DNA of 64,000 bases from Ensifer adhaerens (GCF_000697965.2 NZ_CP015882.1:1215001-1279000), one strand, 5' to 3'. Shown: positions 18,541-27,380, counted from the stretch's first letter. The notes: a model not told the origin generated them from the sequence alone. Made by a program: numbers and translations.

Positions 18541-18837
18541 TTATTTCACGGATAGGACGACCAGGCCTGCAATTGGGTCGGTTACGCCGAGCCCTCCTCC
18601 GAGGTCCTCGAGCGTCTCACGAAAGCTGTCAAGCGTGGCGACCATCTGCGGCCGGCTCGCCACCAATGCTTCCATGCTCTCCCATTCCGCGATAATGCAG
18701 TATCGTCCCTCGCCAGCCTCGATGATGTTGGCATGACGCAGACCCGACCAGCTTTGAGCTATGTCCCGGTGAGCGCCGAGAAAAGCCTCAGCCATCCCCG
18801 GCTTGACCTTGAAGCGGACGACATTGAATGCGGTCAT
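18541..18837 (-). CDS. ABM-fold (antibiotic biosynthesis monooxygenase-like) protein
   Basis: 98 residues of the dimeric alpha-beta barrel type: NVVRFKVKPGMAEAFLGAHR opens with the first strand and helix, and RYCIIAEWESMEAL gives the central strand typical of ABM/quinol-monooxygenase-like proteins. The substrate is unknown and many members are not oxygenases. It is monocistronic, on the opposite strand to the small genes before it. Confidence 0.7.
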   Translation of the reverse strand: MTAFNVVRFKVKPGMAEAFLGAHRDIAQSWSGLRHANIIEAGEGRYCIIAEWESMEALVASRPQMVATLDSFRETLEDLGGGLGVTDPIAGLVVLSVK

Positions 18838-19039
18838 GAGCGCCTCCCTGAGCCTTGTTCTGCCTTTGATAATCTGCCGTCCAAATTGCGCTTTTGGCTA
18901 GAGCCTGCACCCGTGCGGCAAGGTCGTCGGTAACTGGTTCAGCAGCAACGAACGCCGTGTTGCTGGCGAGGCCGCGACCGCTGCGTTTTTGTCCTTGGCG
19001 ACGACCCAGCCGTCAGGTTTGCCTCTTGGCCAAATCCAA

Positions 19040-19491
19040 TCAGCTGCCGGACACCATAAGCGGTATCGGCAATGCCGTCTCGGCCTCGTCGAGGATTTCG
19101 AAAGTGAATTTGCCAGATGCATCGACCTCAACCGAGTAGCTGAGGCGATCCTGCACGCGGTTGTTCTCGTCGAAGGTCAGTACCTTCGGCTTCAAGGAAG
19201 TAAGCCGGCTTTCGTCGAGGTAAACGGAGTTGCATATAAGGATCTGGTCGCCGGGCTGGCATGTGCGTGCGGCCGCACCATTGAAATGCAGCACCTAGAA
19301 CCGCGTTCACCGAGGATGACGTAGGTGGAGATGCGCGCCCCGGAATTCTTGTTCCAGATCTCGACGAACTCCATCGGCAAGATGCCGGCCTCCTCACAGT
19401 GGTCCGGGTCAAGAGTGATCGACCCATGATAGTTGAGGTTCGCCTCGGTGACATAAATGCCATGGAGCTTCCCTGCGACCAGGTTTCTCAT
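19040..19491 (-). pseudogene. panD: Aspartate 1-decarboxylase (PanD), frameshifted
   Basis: Two overlapping minus frames together make a PanD-like protein of about 150 residues. The first starts at ATG 19491 and holds the self-cleavage Gly-Ser (NYHGSITLD) and [23 protein letters not shown]. The second continues with [17 protein letters not shown] and KVLTFDENNRV. The frames meet near 19290-19295, where one extra T after ATT would restore the reading. PanD makes beta-alanine for pantothenate by pyruvoyl-dependent decarboxylation of aspartate. With this shift the product would stop before the active-site completion; miscalling is the alternative. Confidence 0.7.
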
Positions 19492-19647
19492 GCTTTTTCA
19501 CACCTCGCGGTTGATCAGGTTTCGTCGCGCCCTGGCGCTGCCGACGAGGCAGAAATCTTCGCGCACGGACAATCGCCAAGCGGAGAGAAGGCCCCGCCGG
19601 GGAAGGCGGGGCAAGGTTCGCACCCAGATGGCTCTCTGAACGCGGGG

Positions 19648-19675
19648 AAGAAAAACTCCATCGGCCAAGCCGATG
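19648..19675 (-). terminator. Intrinsic terminator-like hairpin, minus strand
   Basis: On the minus strand CATCGGC-TTG-GCCGATG is followed by GAGTTTTTC. It lies in the leader of panD, about 160 bases before its start. A second GC hairpin (CCCCGCC/GGCGGGG) lies 50 bases further downstream. It may end a short RNA or attenuate panD. Confidence 0.5.
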
Positions 19676-19785
19676 CGCTCAGATACGAACAAAGCCGCCC
19701 GCAAGGAAGGTCGCTTTCGACAATTCCGGTACGGCTTTGCTAATATATCAACCGGCTCGAATGACGATCCTAATCGTGTCGGCAC

Positions 19786-20372
19786 CAGCTTTTCCCCTCC
19801 CGCGTTGTCGCAATCCGTACGGCGTATGTACTAGCCCGCCCCCCGACACGACTAATTCAGTTTATTTTTCAGCCCGTTAGCTGCCGAAGGAGGATATTTA
19901 GCGCTTCTTGAGATACCTTCGACGGTTCCGCTATCGGTTCGCCTGCAGCCAGGAACAAACCGCATTTTCGCATCGTTTTACGACAGCGCCGGATTTTCTC
20001 GAACATGAATGGCCGATACGGCACGCAGCTATGAGCGAGCAATCATGACGTGTCGAGGTCCCTAGGAGCGTGGGGCTATCCGGCCCAGCGTAGAGCGTTT
20101 GCGCGGTGTCGACACACCGACTTCGGGAACTATTCCGGGATTCCGCGACGCGAGTTTGCATCCGCATCAATGCTAAAGAGTGGATGCTGCGCGCCGCAAT
20201 TTTCCGAAAATTTGACAGCCAAGAGCGGAAAAACGAGAATTCCGCTCCACATGTCAAAGTTAATTTCCAATGCGCCTCCAACGGCGCATTATGAGACTAT
20301 CGCTGGACTTTAAGAAGGGCTCCGGCGGCTGGGAGATCATATGCGCTTTCGCCCTAAGGGAGGGATTGCGCT
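19786..20372. other. Intergenic, no gene supported
   Basis: Nearly 600 bases with only short, compositionally odd open frames (rich in Ser, Cys and Arg, without ribosome-binding sites). I see no RNA gene or repeat. Confidence 0.5.
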
Positions 20373-20702
20373 ATGCTTTCTCCACGCCAATCTGGATACA
20401 TTCTTCCTCAAGATTTTACGGTCGTCTCATCGGTCTTTGATAAGGTCGCAATTGCGCGAGCAATAAGCCGCGAGAGCGAGGAGGCTGAACGCTTGGCCCG
20501 ATATGCGCTGGAACTGTACATGACCGGCACGCGTAATGAGTTGGACCTCGAAGCGCGCTTAAAGGAATTCTGCGACCCGATCGACTATGGGATGGCGGCC
20601 GGTGGAGGTGGAACCGTCGGAGATTTGTTGCCCGACTTGTCGGCATGGGCACGAGCACTGACTGCCTCACCAAGCACGGCGACCAAAAGATCAGACGTTT
20701 AA
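20373..20702 (+). CDS. Hypothetical protein
   Basis: 109 residues preceded by a strong AGGGAGG ribosome-binding site. A helical core (FDKVAIARAISRESEEAERL through LYMTG) is followed by a Gly-rich turn (MAAGGGG). No family recognised. It converges on the ligase gene, with the two stops overlapping by four bases. Confidence 0.55.
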   Translation: MLSPRQSGYILPQDFTVVSSVFDKVAIARAISRESEEAERLARYALELYMTGTRNELDLEARLKEFCDPIDYGMAAGGGGTVGDLLPDLSAWARALTASPSTATKRSDV

Positions 20703-21673
20703 TCGAGATGGTAAACTTCGACCTTCTCCGCCCGCTCGCCGACGCTCTTAAATGAGGGATGGCGCAGTTTCGCGTCCTGCGTCCACGCCCGATACTCGAC
20801 CTCGGCGACTAGCAGCGGTTCGGAGAAGATCGCGCCCCTGCGCTTGAGTGCCACCGGTGGCCGCTTAGCCGGGATCGCGTCGAGCAGTTCGCGAAGCTGC
20901 ACCGACTCGTTGTTGCTCCATCCCGTTCCGCACCCGCCGACGTAGACGAGCTCGTCCCCCTTCCTCGCCGCCAGAAGCAGGCGGCCGATCGCGCCCGGCA
21001 TCGTCGAGGGCTCATATCCTATGATCACGAACCAATCGCGCCAAGCACATTTAACCTTAAGCCATTCCGGCCGGCGCCCGGATCGATAGGGCGCGTCCCG
21101 CCGCTTCGCGATGATGCCCTCAAGGCCGAGTTCGCAAGCTGCGCGGAAGAACTCGGCGCCGTCAGCCTGGACTTCCTCGGAGAAACGTATCGCGCCAGCC
21201 CTACCGGCGACGATCGGCTCGAGCAGTTGCCGGCGCTCGCTCAGGGGCATCATCCGAAGGTCCTGGCCGTCTAGATAGAGAAGATCGAAGGCAAAGAAGA
21301 TGATCTCTCCGGCATCGCGCAGGCTCGGCCTTCTCCCGACCACGCGTTGCACCAACCCGAAATCCGAGCGTCCCCGGTCGTCGAGAACAACCGCCTCGCC
21401 GTCTATGATCATGGTCGCATGGCCGAGCTCGCGCGCATCGGCGACGACGGAACCGAACTTCTTAGCCCAGTCATATCCGCCGCGAGTGATCGCCCTCACC
21501 TCGCCTGGCTCGACATGGATCGCCAGCCGATACCCGTCCCACTTCACCTCAAAGGTCCACTCCGGACCTTTCGGCGGCTGATCGACGAGGGTAGCGACGC
21601 ATGGCTCGACGCGCCGCGGCATCGGTTCGGGCAGCGGCGTGGAGGTTGGTTTCTTTCTAAGGGTTCTAGCCAT
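20699..21673 (-). CDS. Stand-alone ATP-dependent DNA ligase (LigD ligase-domain type)
   Basis: 324 residues. The nucleotidyltransferase domain holds the adenylation motif EVKWDGYR at 42-49, with Lys44 as the AMP acceptor. It is followed by DGEAVV, the EGIIAKR motif and an OB-fold with WLKVK. Only the ligase part of LigD is present; there is no polymerase or phosphoesterase domain. Such short ligases join ends in bacterial NHEJ with Ku, and two Ku genes lie at 50.9-52.6 kb. It is the third gene of an operon: ATG 21673 directly follows the stop of the preceding gene. Confidence 0.88.
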   Translation of the reverse strand: MARTLRKKPTSTPLPEPMPRRVEPCVATLVDQPPKGPEWTFEVKWDGYRLAIHVEPGEVRAITRGGYDWAKKFGSVVADARELGHATMIIDGEAVVLDDRGRSDFGLVQRVVGRRPSLRDAGEIIFFAFDLLYLDGQDLRMMPLSERRQLLEPIVAGRAGAIRFSEEVQADGAEFFRAACELGLEGIIAKRRDAPYRSGRRPEWLKVKCAWRDWFVIIGYEPSTMPGAIGRLLLAARKGDELVYVGGCGTGWSNNESVQLRELLDAIPAKRPPVALKRRGAIFSEPLLVAEVEYRAWTQDAKLRHPSFKSVGERAEKVEVYHLD

Positions 21674-21892
21674 TCAACGTTGACGATTTGCTCGTCTCTG
21701 GATCATCGCGGCTAACGCAGCGAGCCGACTTTGGGGCAGCTTTATAATGAAAGTATCGATGTCCCGTCCGAAGTTGGACCACGCTCTATCGCCGTCAATC
21801 CCCTTGTCGATTACCCCGGCCTCTTCGAGTTCAGAGCGCTCCATGTTGATGCGTGCCAAGGAAATCTGCAGCAGATCCGAGCCAGTGATCAT
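21674..21892 (-). CDS. Hypothetical protein, ligase operon
   Basis: 72 residues from ATG 21892, which overlaps the stop of the upstream gene (ATGA). Predominantly helical (SDLLQISLARINMERSELEE). Its stop abuts the ligase start with no gap. No known domain recognised. The tight spacing suggests a role alongside the ligase or simply shared expression. Confidence 0.6.
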   Translation of the reverse strand: MITGSDLLQISLARINMERSELEEAGVIDKGIDGDRAWSNFGRDIDTFIIKLPQSRLAALAAMIQRRANRQR

Positions 21893-22218
21893 CGCCCCAC
21901 TCCCTGCTGTCGAAGGTTCATAGTTCCATGAGTAGGTTGCCGCGCTTCGTTGTCCGGTTCCGCGGCCTCTTCCTCCTCTACCAGCTTTTGGTAGCAATCC
22001 TCGATATCCTGCGCGATGCCGTCGGCGTCGTAGAGGTAACCATCTGTGCCGCCGTCAGTTTCAATGATCTCGGCCAATGAGTTCATTACCACGCGACCGA
22101 GGTATTGTAGGGCGTCGCGATGATGATCGGCGCCTCCGCTCGCGAACGCCTGGCGCGCATCGTCAATCGCCTGACGCATGGCCTGAAATGACCCGTCGAT
22201 ATGGAGCTTCGTGTTCAC
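21889..22218 (-). CDS. Hypothetical acidic protein, ligase operon
   Basis: 109 residues, acidic and helical (LVEEEEAAEP), with GAGGAGGCGG before the start at 22218 as a good ribosome-binding site. First gene of the three-gene ligase operon. Not recognised. No EcfG-type or SOS site was seen upstream. Confidence 0.6.
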   Translation of the reverse strand: MNTKLHIDGSFQAMRQAIDDARQAFASGGADHHRDALQYLGRVVMNSLAEIIETDGGTDGYLYDADGIAQDIEDCYQKLVEEEEAAEPDNEARQPTHGTMNLRQQGVGR

Positions 22219-22500
22219 AGCACCGCCTCCTCAACGCACCGCTTGGCCCTAACGCAATACTCGTGGATAGGTTCACTTTACTATCGACAGACAGTTAAAC
22301 GCCACAATTGATTCGATTCGATTGGCGTACCAAGCGATCTCATTCGCAATCGGTCAGCGCAGAGGAACATTCCGCATCCGCGGCCGTTGTTTGCATTGCT
22401 GATGATCCACTGCCCAACGGATCAAGGCGGGCCTTCATCGAAATTTTTAAGAATGGAGACCCCTTTTGTGTAGCACGGTTGGTATAGCACGCGCGCTCTA

Positions 22501-22530
22501 GGCCCCGTCGAGAATGACGGGGCCATTTTG
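22501..22530 (+). terminator. Intrinsic terminator
   Basis: Stem GGCCCCGTC/GACGGGGCC with a six-base loop and ATTTTG. No plus-strand gene precedes it within 280 bases, so it probably ends an unannotated short transcript. Confidence 0.6.
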
Positions 22531-22547
22531 CTTGCCGAATGGCGACA

Positions 22548-22982
22548 CTAGCGATCTCGCCTGTTTTCCAAGTGCGCTCGCGGGCGGTGTCGCAGTAACC
22601 CTGTTTCGACGTGGGTGGGGGAACCCTTGTCGGATGCAAGCTTTTCGTAAGGAATGCCGACGTTGATAAACCGGGCATGTGCCGCCTTATGAACAATCGT
22701 CGCTGCAATAGTTTCAGTCGGTAAGGACAGGAAAGACCCTGGCTCGAGTTGGCATCTCCTCAGTTCGGGGACGTATTGTCCAACGGCCCCAAACAGATAG
22801 CTCACCCAAATTCGGTCGAATGATGCAATTGCGCGTTTGTTTCGGTTAAGATCATGGGCTTTGCCAACGCACTTTGTACGCTCACCCTGATTTCCCCCAC
22901 AGAAAGCCCGGATCCAAAGACCGTCAACACTGATCGGCTTCGAAAAGCCTAAGAAGCGCAAAAGCGACAAGACGATGGACAA
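22548..22982 (-). CDS. Hypothetical protein with degenerate metallopeptidase-like motif
   Basis: 144 residues from a TTG at 22982 (in-frame TGA lies just upstream). The sequence looks coding throughout its first 110 residues (VDGLWIRAFCGGNQGERTKC, then RIWVSYLFG). I recall rhizobial relatives having TIIHEATHAR, a zinc-peptidase HExxH. Here it reads TIVHKAAHARF, with Lys in place of the catalytic Glu, and the C-terminal RxExxCxRRE region is poorly kept (HVETGLLRHRPR). It is likely inactive or decaying. A terminator for the opposite strand lies just beyond its stop. Confidence 0.45.
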   Translation of the reverse strand: MSIVLSLLRFLGFSKPISVDGLWIRAFCGGNQGERTKCVGKAHDLNRNKRAIASFDRIWVSYLFGAVGQYVPELRRCQLEPGSFLSLPTETIAATIVHKAAHARFINVGIPYEKLASDKGSPTHVETGLLRHRPRAHLENRRDR

Positions 22983-23124
22983 CTTTGCGTACCTTGCCCG
23001 TCAAGCGGGAAGACTCCGTGCTCACGCAGCGGATCGTAGATCAATTAAGTTCCAAGTCCTTTAAACGTGATGGGCACCCCAACGGTGTCGGCAGACACCT
23101 GAAGAGTTCGTCCTAGATGTCTCG

Positions 23125-23337
23125 TCACGACGGAACCGTTTCCAAAGACAGCAGTTTGTAGTCTGCTCCCAGGTTTTCCCATTGCCCTGCGGAGAGAGGA
23201 ATTGGCCCCCGATAGCTCCAGGGGGCCAATTCTTGCTGTTCTGCGCAGCCCGCACGTGCATGTGGGGCACCTATGAAGGTGCGCCCCGGCCTCTTTTCTG
23301 AAAACCCAGCGCCACCTATTGTGAGTTTCGTGACCAT
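23125..23337 (-). CDS. Small orphan protein, GPIPL family (copy A)
   Basis: 70 residues whose C-terminal half (RGPIPLSAGQWENLGADY, then LLSLETV) is matched codon by codon by a second locus at 23789-23911, with several silent differences. That pattern shows the minus strand is, or was, translated. Within the gene, AATTGGCCCCC/GGGGGCCAATT forms an 11-bp inverted repeat (23200-23231). The family is not recognised and the N-terminal half is uncertain. Confidence 0.4.
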   Translation of the reverse strand: MVTKLTIGGAGFSEKRPGRTFIGAPHARAGCAEQQELAPWSYRGPIPLSAGQWENLGADYKLLSLETVPS

Positions 23338-23480
23338 GCCTGTATCAGATCAGGCTTCCCCAGTGCGCAATTTGTAGGATTCGACATGGTGGCGCGGAAC
23401 AAGTCCCCTGGATTGCGGTTTCGACAACGAGCCCAAGCTATCCACTTCCCCTGCGAGGGCTCATTGGACACTGAACCTCT

Positions 23481-23518
23481 TGGCCCCGTTGGTTGCACTT
23501 TTGGGGCCATTTTTTTTG
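23481..23518 (+). terminator. Strong intrinsic terminator
   Basis: TGGCCCC/GGGGCCA stem followed directly by eight T. It has no annotated plus-strand gene upstream. The preceding 100 bases (from about 23385) may be a small RNA or a very short gene. Confidence 0.7.
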
Positions 23519-23641
23519 GCGTCAGGAACGTTCGGCGCCTCCGGGCGTTTCCTGTTGCCTATGATCCATTACCCCCGCGGATCTAGGCCGAGCTCCATCG
23601 ATAGTCCCCGGAATGGAGCCTATTGGCACTACGCCGACCTC

Positions 23642-23677
23642 AGGCCCCGCTCTCCCGGACGGGGCCTTCTCTTTTTA
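23642..23677 (+). terminator. Strong intrinsic terminator
   Basis: AGGCCCCG/CGGGGCCT stem, ten-base loop, then TCTCTTTTT. It again lacks an upstream plus-strand gene; the gap from the terminator at 23481 is only about 125 bases. Confidence 0.7.
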
Positions 23678-23788
23678 CGAAGGGGAACCCTAAGGACGGC
23701 GACCGTATCCACTGAGGCTGCAGATAATCAGCTACGTCGGGTCAATCGGCAGCGACCTGAGGAGCGCCTCCGAGGAGTCGGTGGGTTA

Positions 23789-23911
23789 CTAAACCGTTTC
23801 CAGACGCAGCGGTTGGTACCTGGCTCCCAGGTTTTCCTTCCTCTGCTGCGCGAGAGGAATTGGTCCCAATGGCGCACCGGACTTTAGTCTGATACTTTTC
23901 CCGCAAAGGTC
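23789..23911 (-). pseudogene. GPIPL family small protein, diverged 5'-truncated copy B
   Basis: An open minus frame of 40 codons encodes PLGPIPLAQQRKENLGARYQ and ends RLETV, matching the C-terminus of the protein at 23125-23337. The similarity continues about 40 bases past both stops (shared CTCAGGT and GCTGCCGA blocks). There is no ATG or GTG, only a TTG, and the N-terminal half of copy A is missing. This points to a duplicated and decayed gene. Confidence 0.45.
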
Positions 23912-23982
23912 CTAATCCGTTGTCAGACCCAAGATCCTCCGCCTTTACTGGTTGAGTGGTAAAATGCATGCAACGATCTCAG

Positions 23983-24219
23983 ATGACCTCGAATGAAATC
24001 CCGGATTTCGTGAATGAGTTGATCGCGGCTGGGTGCGATATCACGGCCATTGGACATGAGATGTACGTGATCGGCGAGGTGAAGGGTTCTGCAACCGAAG
24101 AGGTACGTCGGATAACGGAGAAATACCGGGACCGAGATCCTCTTAGGCTGGAGATCGTCGCCTACCTCTGGTCGATCGGCCGATACATAGAGCTTGCGGC
24201 CGAGACGACGCGGCACTAG
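23983..24219 (+). CDS. Hypothetical protein
   Basis: 78 residues (MTSNEIPDFVNELIAAGCDI...). It is well-behaved coding sequence with alternating strand and helix; in-frame ATGs at 23956 and 23968 are alternative starts, and none has a clear ribosome-binding site. Not recognised. Confidence 0.5.
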   Translation: MTSNEIPDFVNELIAAGCDITAIGHEMYVIGEVKGSATEEVRRITEKYRDRDPLRLEIVAYLWSIGRYIELAAETTRH

Positions 24220-24302
24220 CGCTCACATTGACGCCAATCATCAGCCCTGTATTGCCGGGCGATTTCTTCTCGCCGGAGCCCTCGCACTGGAACGTCTGCG
24301 CT

Positions 24303-24417
24303 CTATATTAGATAACGCGCATATCGCTCCCCGCCCTCCGGGGATTGAAAGCGCGCCCGTGCTTCATGATTATGAAGCCAACTGGCCTCGTCGCGCCCAT
24401 ACGACGAGGCCTTTTTG
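24303..24417 (+). ncRNA. Candidate small RNA ending in a strong terminator
   Basis: A -10-like CTATAT (24303-24308) is followed by three hairpins: CCCCG/CGGGG, CTTCAT/ATGAAG (24362-24377) and a 10-bp terminator stem GGCCTCGTCG/CGACGAGGCC (24384-24411) with TTTTT. No open frame of note lies in between. The layout is that of a trans-acting small RNA; the family was not identified. A convincing -35 box was not seen. Confidence 0.4.
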
Positions 24418-24650
24418 TTTACCCAGATCGCAAATGATCACGGACACGATCCGTCTGATAGCCCAGAAGCTCACGCCGGGGGCCATCGCCGCGACAGCGT
24501 CGAGTTCGGCGACGACCCAAGGCTTCCCCCCCACCACGCCATCGGGGCCATTTCTCTTAGTCGGATCCCTAAACCGATGAGCCCAATTAGAACCCGCGAC
24601 GCCGTTTCTTGTTTTCAAATCCGAGCTTACCTACGGCGCGCCTGAGAGGG

Positions 24651-24683
24651 TGAGCCTCCGCTGGGACACCGAGCGGAGGCTCA
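24651..24683. repeat. 12-bp perfect inverted repeat
   Basis: TGAGCCTCCGCT, nine-base loop, AGCGGAGGCTCA. No T-tract follows on either strand, so it is not a standard terminator. Role unknown. Confidence 0.6.
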
Positions 24684-25642
24684 TGCGCGCATAATTATAT
24701 ATGTTATATCAAGCATCTACACGCCAATATAAACCGCGAACGCAGGTGGATAGCGTCGAAATCGGTAGCGGTTTGTGTAAATGCAGGCGCAGTTTGCCAA
24801 TCTGAGAAATGCAAGGCAATTCACCCAAACGGGCGTCCTGCGTACTACATTCGAGTTATGTTCCAACGTGGAGGGTCCGGACAGTTCTTCCGCAAGCGCT
24901 AAGCCATCTATTGCTGCACACCGAGTAGTGGTGGCTCGGTCATGCACTCAATGTGTCAAGCGGTCCAGGGCCCCTATCCTATCTGTTACGTACCGGGTCT
25001 GGATTGGCAATCCCCTCCGGACCCGTCGATGACCTCGAAACTTATGGCCCCGTCAGGCGCGCTTCGAGGCAATCCTTTGGCACCGAACTTGTCGGTCTGA
25101 TTGGCGCAGTTGCCGGGGGCGTCGGTGGCCTGGTCGGCCTGCCTCCACGGCGCGCATCGAGGCCGCCGCTTCAGCGACCTGCCTAAAAACCGGGATAAGT
25201 GTGTATATGCTCGCTATCAACGATTGCATTTGCAGGCATCGGGCCCGAACAATGCTTGCAAGTTTGAGCAACAGTCCACAACAGGCGAGCGCGCCATTTG
25301 ACGCTCTTTTCCTCACGCTTTGGGCGAGCGGATCTTTGAACCACGACCGTTCTCTTCCAGGCACTGGAGGATCTCCCGCACAAGCCGGATATCGTAACTG
25401 AGATTGTTGAGCGTGTTTTCTCAACTGCCCGTCCTGGTTCGCCGCCAGTCGCTCCTGTCATGCCCACACGACCAGACCGACTGGTGCTCGAACGCTGGTT
25501 ATCTCATCGTTGCCGGTGCTCACTCTTTGCGAACTCGTGCCGGCCGCTCCACCGCTCGGAGACACTTGACGGCTGCCCCTTGCCTACGGTCGGGATTTGT
25601 GGCGCCATCAAAATCTAGGCGGCAACAATTCGGGGGAATCCA
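24684..25642. other. Gene-poor stretch, no intact gene supported
   Basis: About 960 bases with only short frames. A minus-strand segment near 25320-25420 reads like protein (NLSYDIRLVREILQCLEENG) but is closed by stops on both sides and may be a gene remnant. A plus-strand frame at 24434-24580 is too weak to call. No repeat or RNA gene was recognised. Confidence 0.4.
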
Positions 25643-25876
25643 ATGATAGACACGCAGTCCAGTATTTTGGACCAGGACCTATCCGATTTGATCAGGGGCC
25701 AAATTGAGCAGCGCCACACAAACGAATTTCGGGCAATACTCTCAACCGGCAATGAGATTACGATGCACGGACCCTTTACTATTGGGCGCGACTTCATCAT
25801 CTACAAAACTGCGAAGGATAACAGCGGCAAGTGGGCAATGACGCCCTTTGCTCATATCGTGCAGTTGGTAATTTGA
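25643..25876 (+). CDS. Hypothetical protein
   Basis: 77 residues, with GGGGGAATCC before the ATG. The C-terminal half looks like a small beta fold (NEITMHGPFTIGRDFIIYKT). Not recognised. Confidence 0.5.
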   Translation: MIDTQSSILDQDLSDLIRGQIEQRHTNEFRAILSTGNEITMHGPFTIGRDFIIYKTAKDNSGKWAMTPFAHIVQLVI

Positions 25877-26093
25877 CGAAGACTTCGGCGCTTATCTAAT
25901 TGCGACCACACGGCGATAACTGTGCTATTGTTCTGGGGTTGCCATGCGGCGACCGGACACAACCGACCCCTCCCTAACCGCACGGACCGCGAGGCTCAAA
26001 CGGCGCTTGCGCGTCTCTTTGCCAGAAATGACGAGCTGACAATGGCGACGAATGCATCAGCATTCACAGCGCTCCAACTAGGAGGAAAGCACC

Positions 26094-26243
26094 ATGTCAA
26101 GTCGTCTCGTTTTCTCGCTACTCATCGCTTCCGTGGGCATCCTTATGGTTTGGGCCTTCAGACCCGCGCCGACGATCTTCACTGGTTATGAAACACCGCC
26201 TAGCGCAGCCAAAACCGACCGCATAGACGCCGTACCTCGTTGA
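26094..26243 (+). CDS. Tiny membrane-anchored protein
   Basis: 49 residues. A strong AGGAGGAAAG ribosome-binding site lies six bases before ATG 26094. The N-terminus is a signal anchor (MSSRLVFSLLIASVGILMVW) and the remainder is short and Pro-rich, probably periplasmic. Too short for a family call. Confidence 0.55.
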   Translation: MSSRLVFSLLIASVGILMVWAFRPAPTIFTGYETPPSAAKTDRIDAVPR

Positions 26244-26394
26244 GGGAATCGGACGGCCAATAGACCGCGAAAGAAGGCGGCCACCCTCCCGCATAGGCGG
26301 CGGTCATTGCATGGTCGCGCATTCCAGGGGCACAACTTGCATTTGTTGCGCCGTTGAGTGAACGTTATACTTGGGGAAATTTCGAGAGGCAATT

Positions 26395-26772
26395 GTGAAA
26401 CCCACGCTGACTGCTACATTGCTAATAGCCGGGGTGCTCTCGTTTTGTAGCGAGAACGCGATCGCCGCGAAGAACGGCATTTTCGTCTACGGTTGCACGT
26501 CCGACGGGAAACCGGCGCGTATGCGCGTGGTTGCCCCACTTAAGTACAAGGGCGCCGTAGAGGCAGGATTTTGCAATATGATACGGCAAAAAACGTCAGA
26601 TTGGTTTCTTGCGCAGAAGAAGACCGTTGATCTGACAGAATTCGAGCAAGCCCTCGAAGTCATGATGCAATCAAGCGGCGGCAAGCTCCCAACGCAAAGC
26701 CCTTCCGCCGTTGCGAGATCTGTTGAGATTGGCAAGCGCGCAGCCTCACTGAAACTCTATTGCGGCGGTTAA
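26395..26772 (+). CDS. Secreted hypothetical protein
   Basis: 125 residues from GTG 26395 (GAGAGG ribosome-binding site). A signal peptide ends near AIAA (about residue 23). The mature part has three cysteines (YGCTSDG, AGFCNMI, LYCGG). It is probably periplasmic. Not recognised. Confidence 0.6.
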   Translation: MKPTLTATLLIAGVLSFCSENAIAAKNGIFVYGCTSDGKPARMRVVAPLKYKGAVEAGFCNMIRQKTSDWFLAQKKTVDLTEFEQALEVMMQSSGGKLPTQSPSAVARSVEIGKRAASLKLYCGG

Positions 26773-26853
26773 CATAGTGCTGGAAGCGACCACCGGCGTT
26801 CTTCGCGGGCTCGCCCGCCTACTTCTGCCCACATTCGAAGCCTGAAGTTGGTT

Positions 26854-26985
26854 GTGAACAAAGCCGGCGTCGCCTTCCTCGTGCTCATCTGCATTCTCCT
26901 TGCCCTGGTATTAAGGACCCTAATGTTCGACCCGGGGGTCGAGACGGCACAACCAGATCTGCCGGCGATGGTCCTCGCCAATTAG
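26854..26985 (+). CDS. Small single-span membrane protein (duplicated, copy 1)
   Basis: 43 residues from GTG 26854: a hydrophobic N-terminal helix (AGVAFLVLICILLALVL) followed by an acidic Pro-rich tail (PGVETAQPDLP). It is matched residue for residue by 28151-28282, which has an ATG. Not recognised. Confidence 0.5.
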   Translation: MNKAGVAFLVLICILLALVLRTLMFDPGVETAQPDLPAMVLAN

Positions 26986-27063
26986 GGCCCCCCGCTTGGT
27001 CTGCGACGGAACAACGGGGCGTCCGGGGTGTTGCTGTAGATCGCAACGAACCGGGAGCGCCTC

Positions 27064-27186
27064 ATGAAGATAGTCGTCATCGCAATTGTCGCCTCGATCA
27101 TGAGCATACTTGTTTTCAAGTATGTCGACGGGACGTTCGGGACTTCCGAGGTCGTCGCGACTGCGGAGCAACTATCTAAAGACTAA
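27064..27186 (+). CDS. Small single-span membrane protein (duplicated, intact copy)
   Basis: 40 residues: MKIVVIAIVASIMSILVFKY, then a short polar tail (DGTFGTSEVV). It starts with GGGAGCG seven bases before ATG 27064. The second copy at 28362 is frameshifted. Unknown function. Confidence 0.5.
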   Translation: MKIVVIAIVASIMSILVFKYVDGTFGTSEVVATAEQLSKD

Positions 27187-27380
27187 CAGGCGCCGTCCTC
27201 CATAAATCATCTGCTGTCTTGCCTTTGTCGGCGAGTGCCTGCGCGAACTTCTCGTGGCGCGCGTTTTAGGACTGGCATTGATCCAACCTCGGAGAGTGGG
27301 GATGGCATGCAAGATGACCGAATTCGCTTGCTATTCCCTCGCCGTTGGCGGCTAGCTCTTTCGTCAAAGGAGACGCGCAA

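Noticed and set aside
23198..23233. Strong GGCCCCC/GGGGGCC hairpin as a terminator
   Set aside because: No T-tract follows on either strand and it lies inside the probable small gene at 23125-23337.
23087..23869. Two-copy element first read as a non-coding repeat or RNA family
   Set aside because: The codon pattern on the minus strand showed silent substitutions in a shared peptide, so it is better explained as a small gene family.
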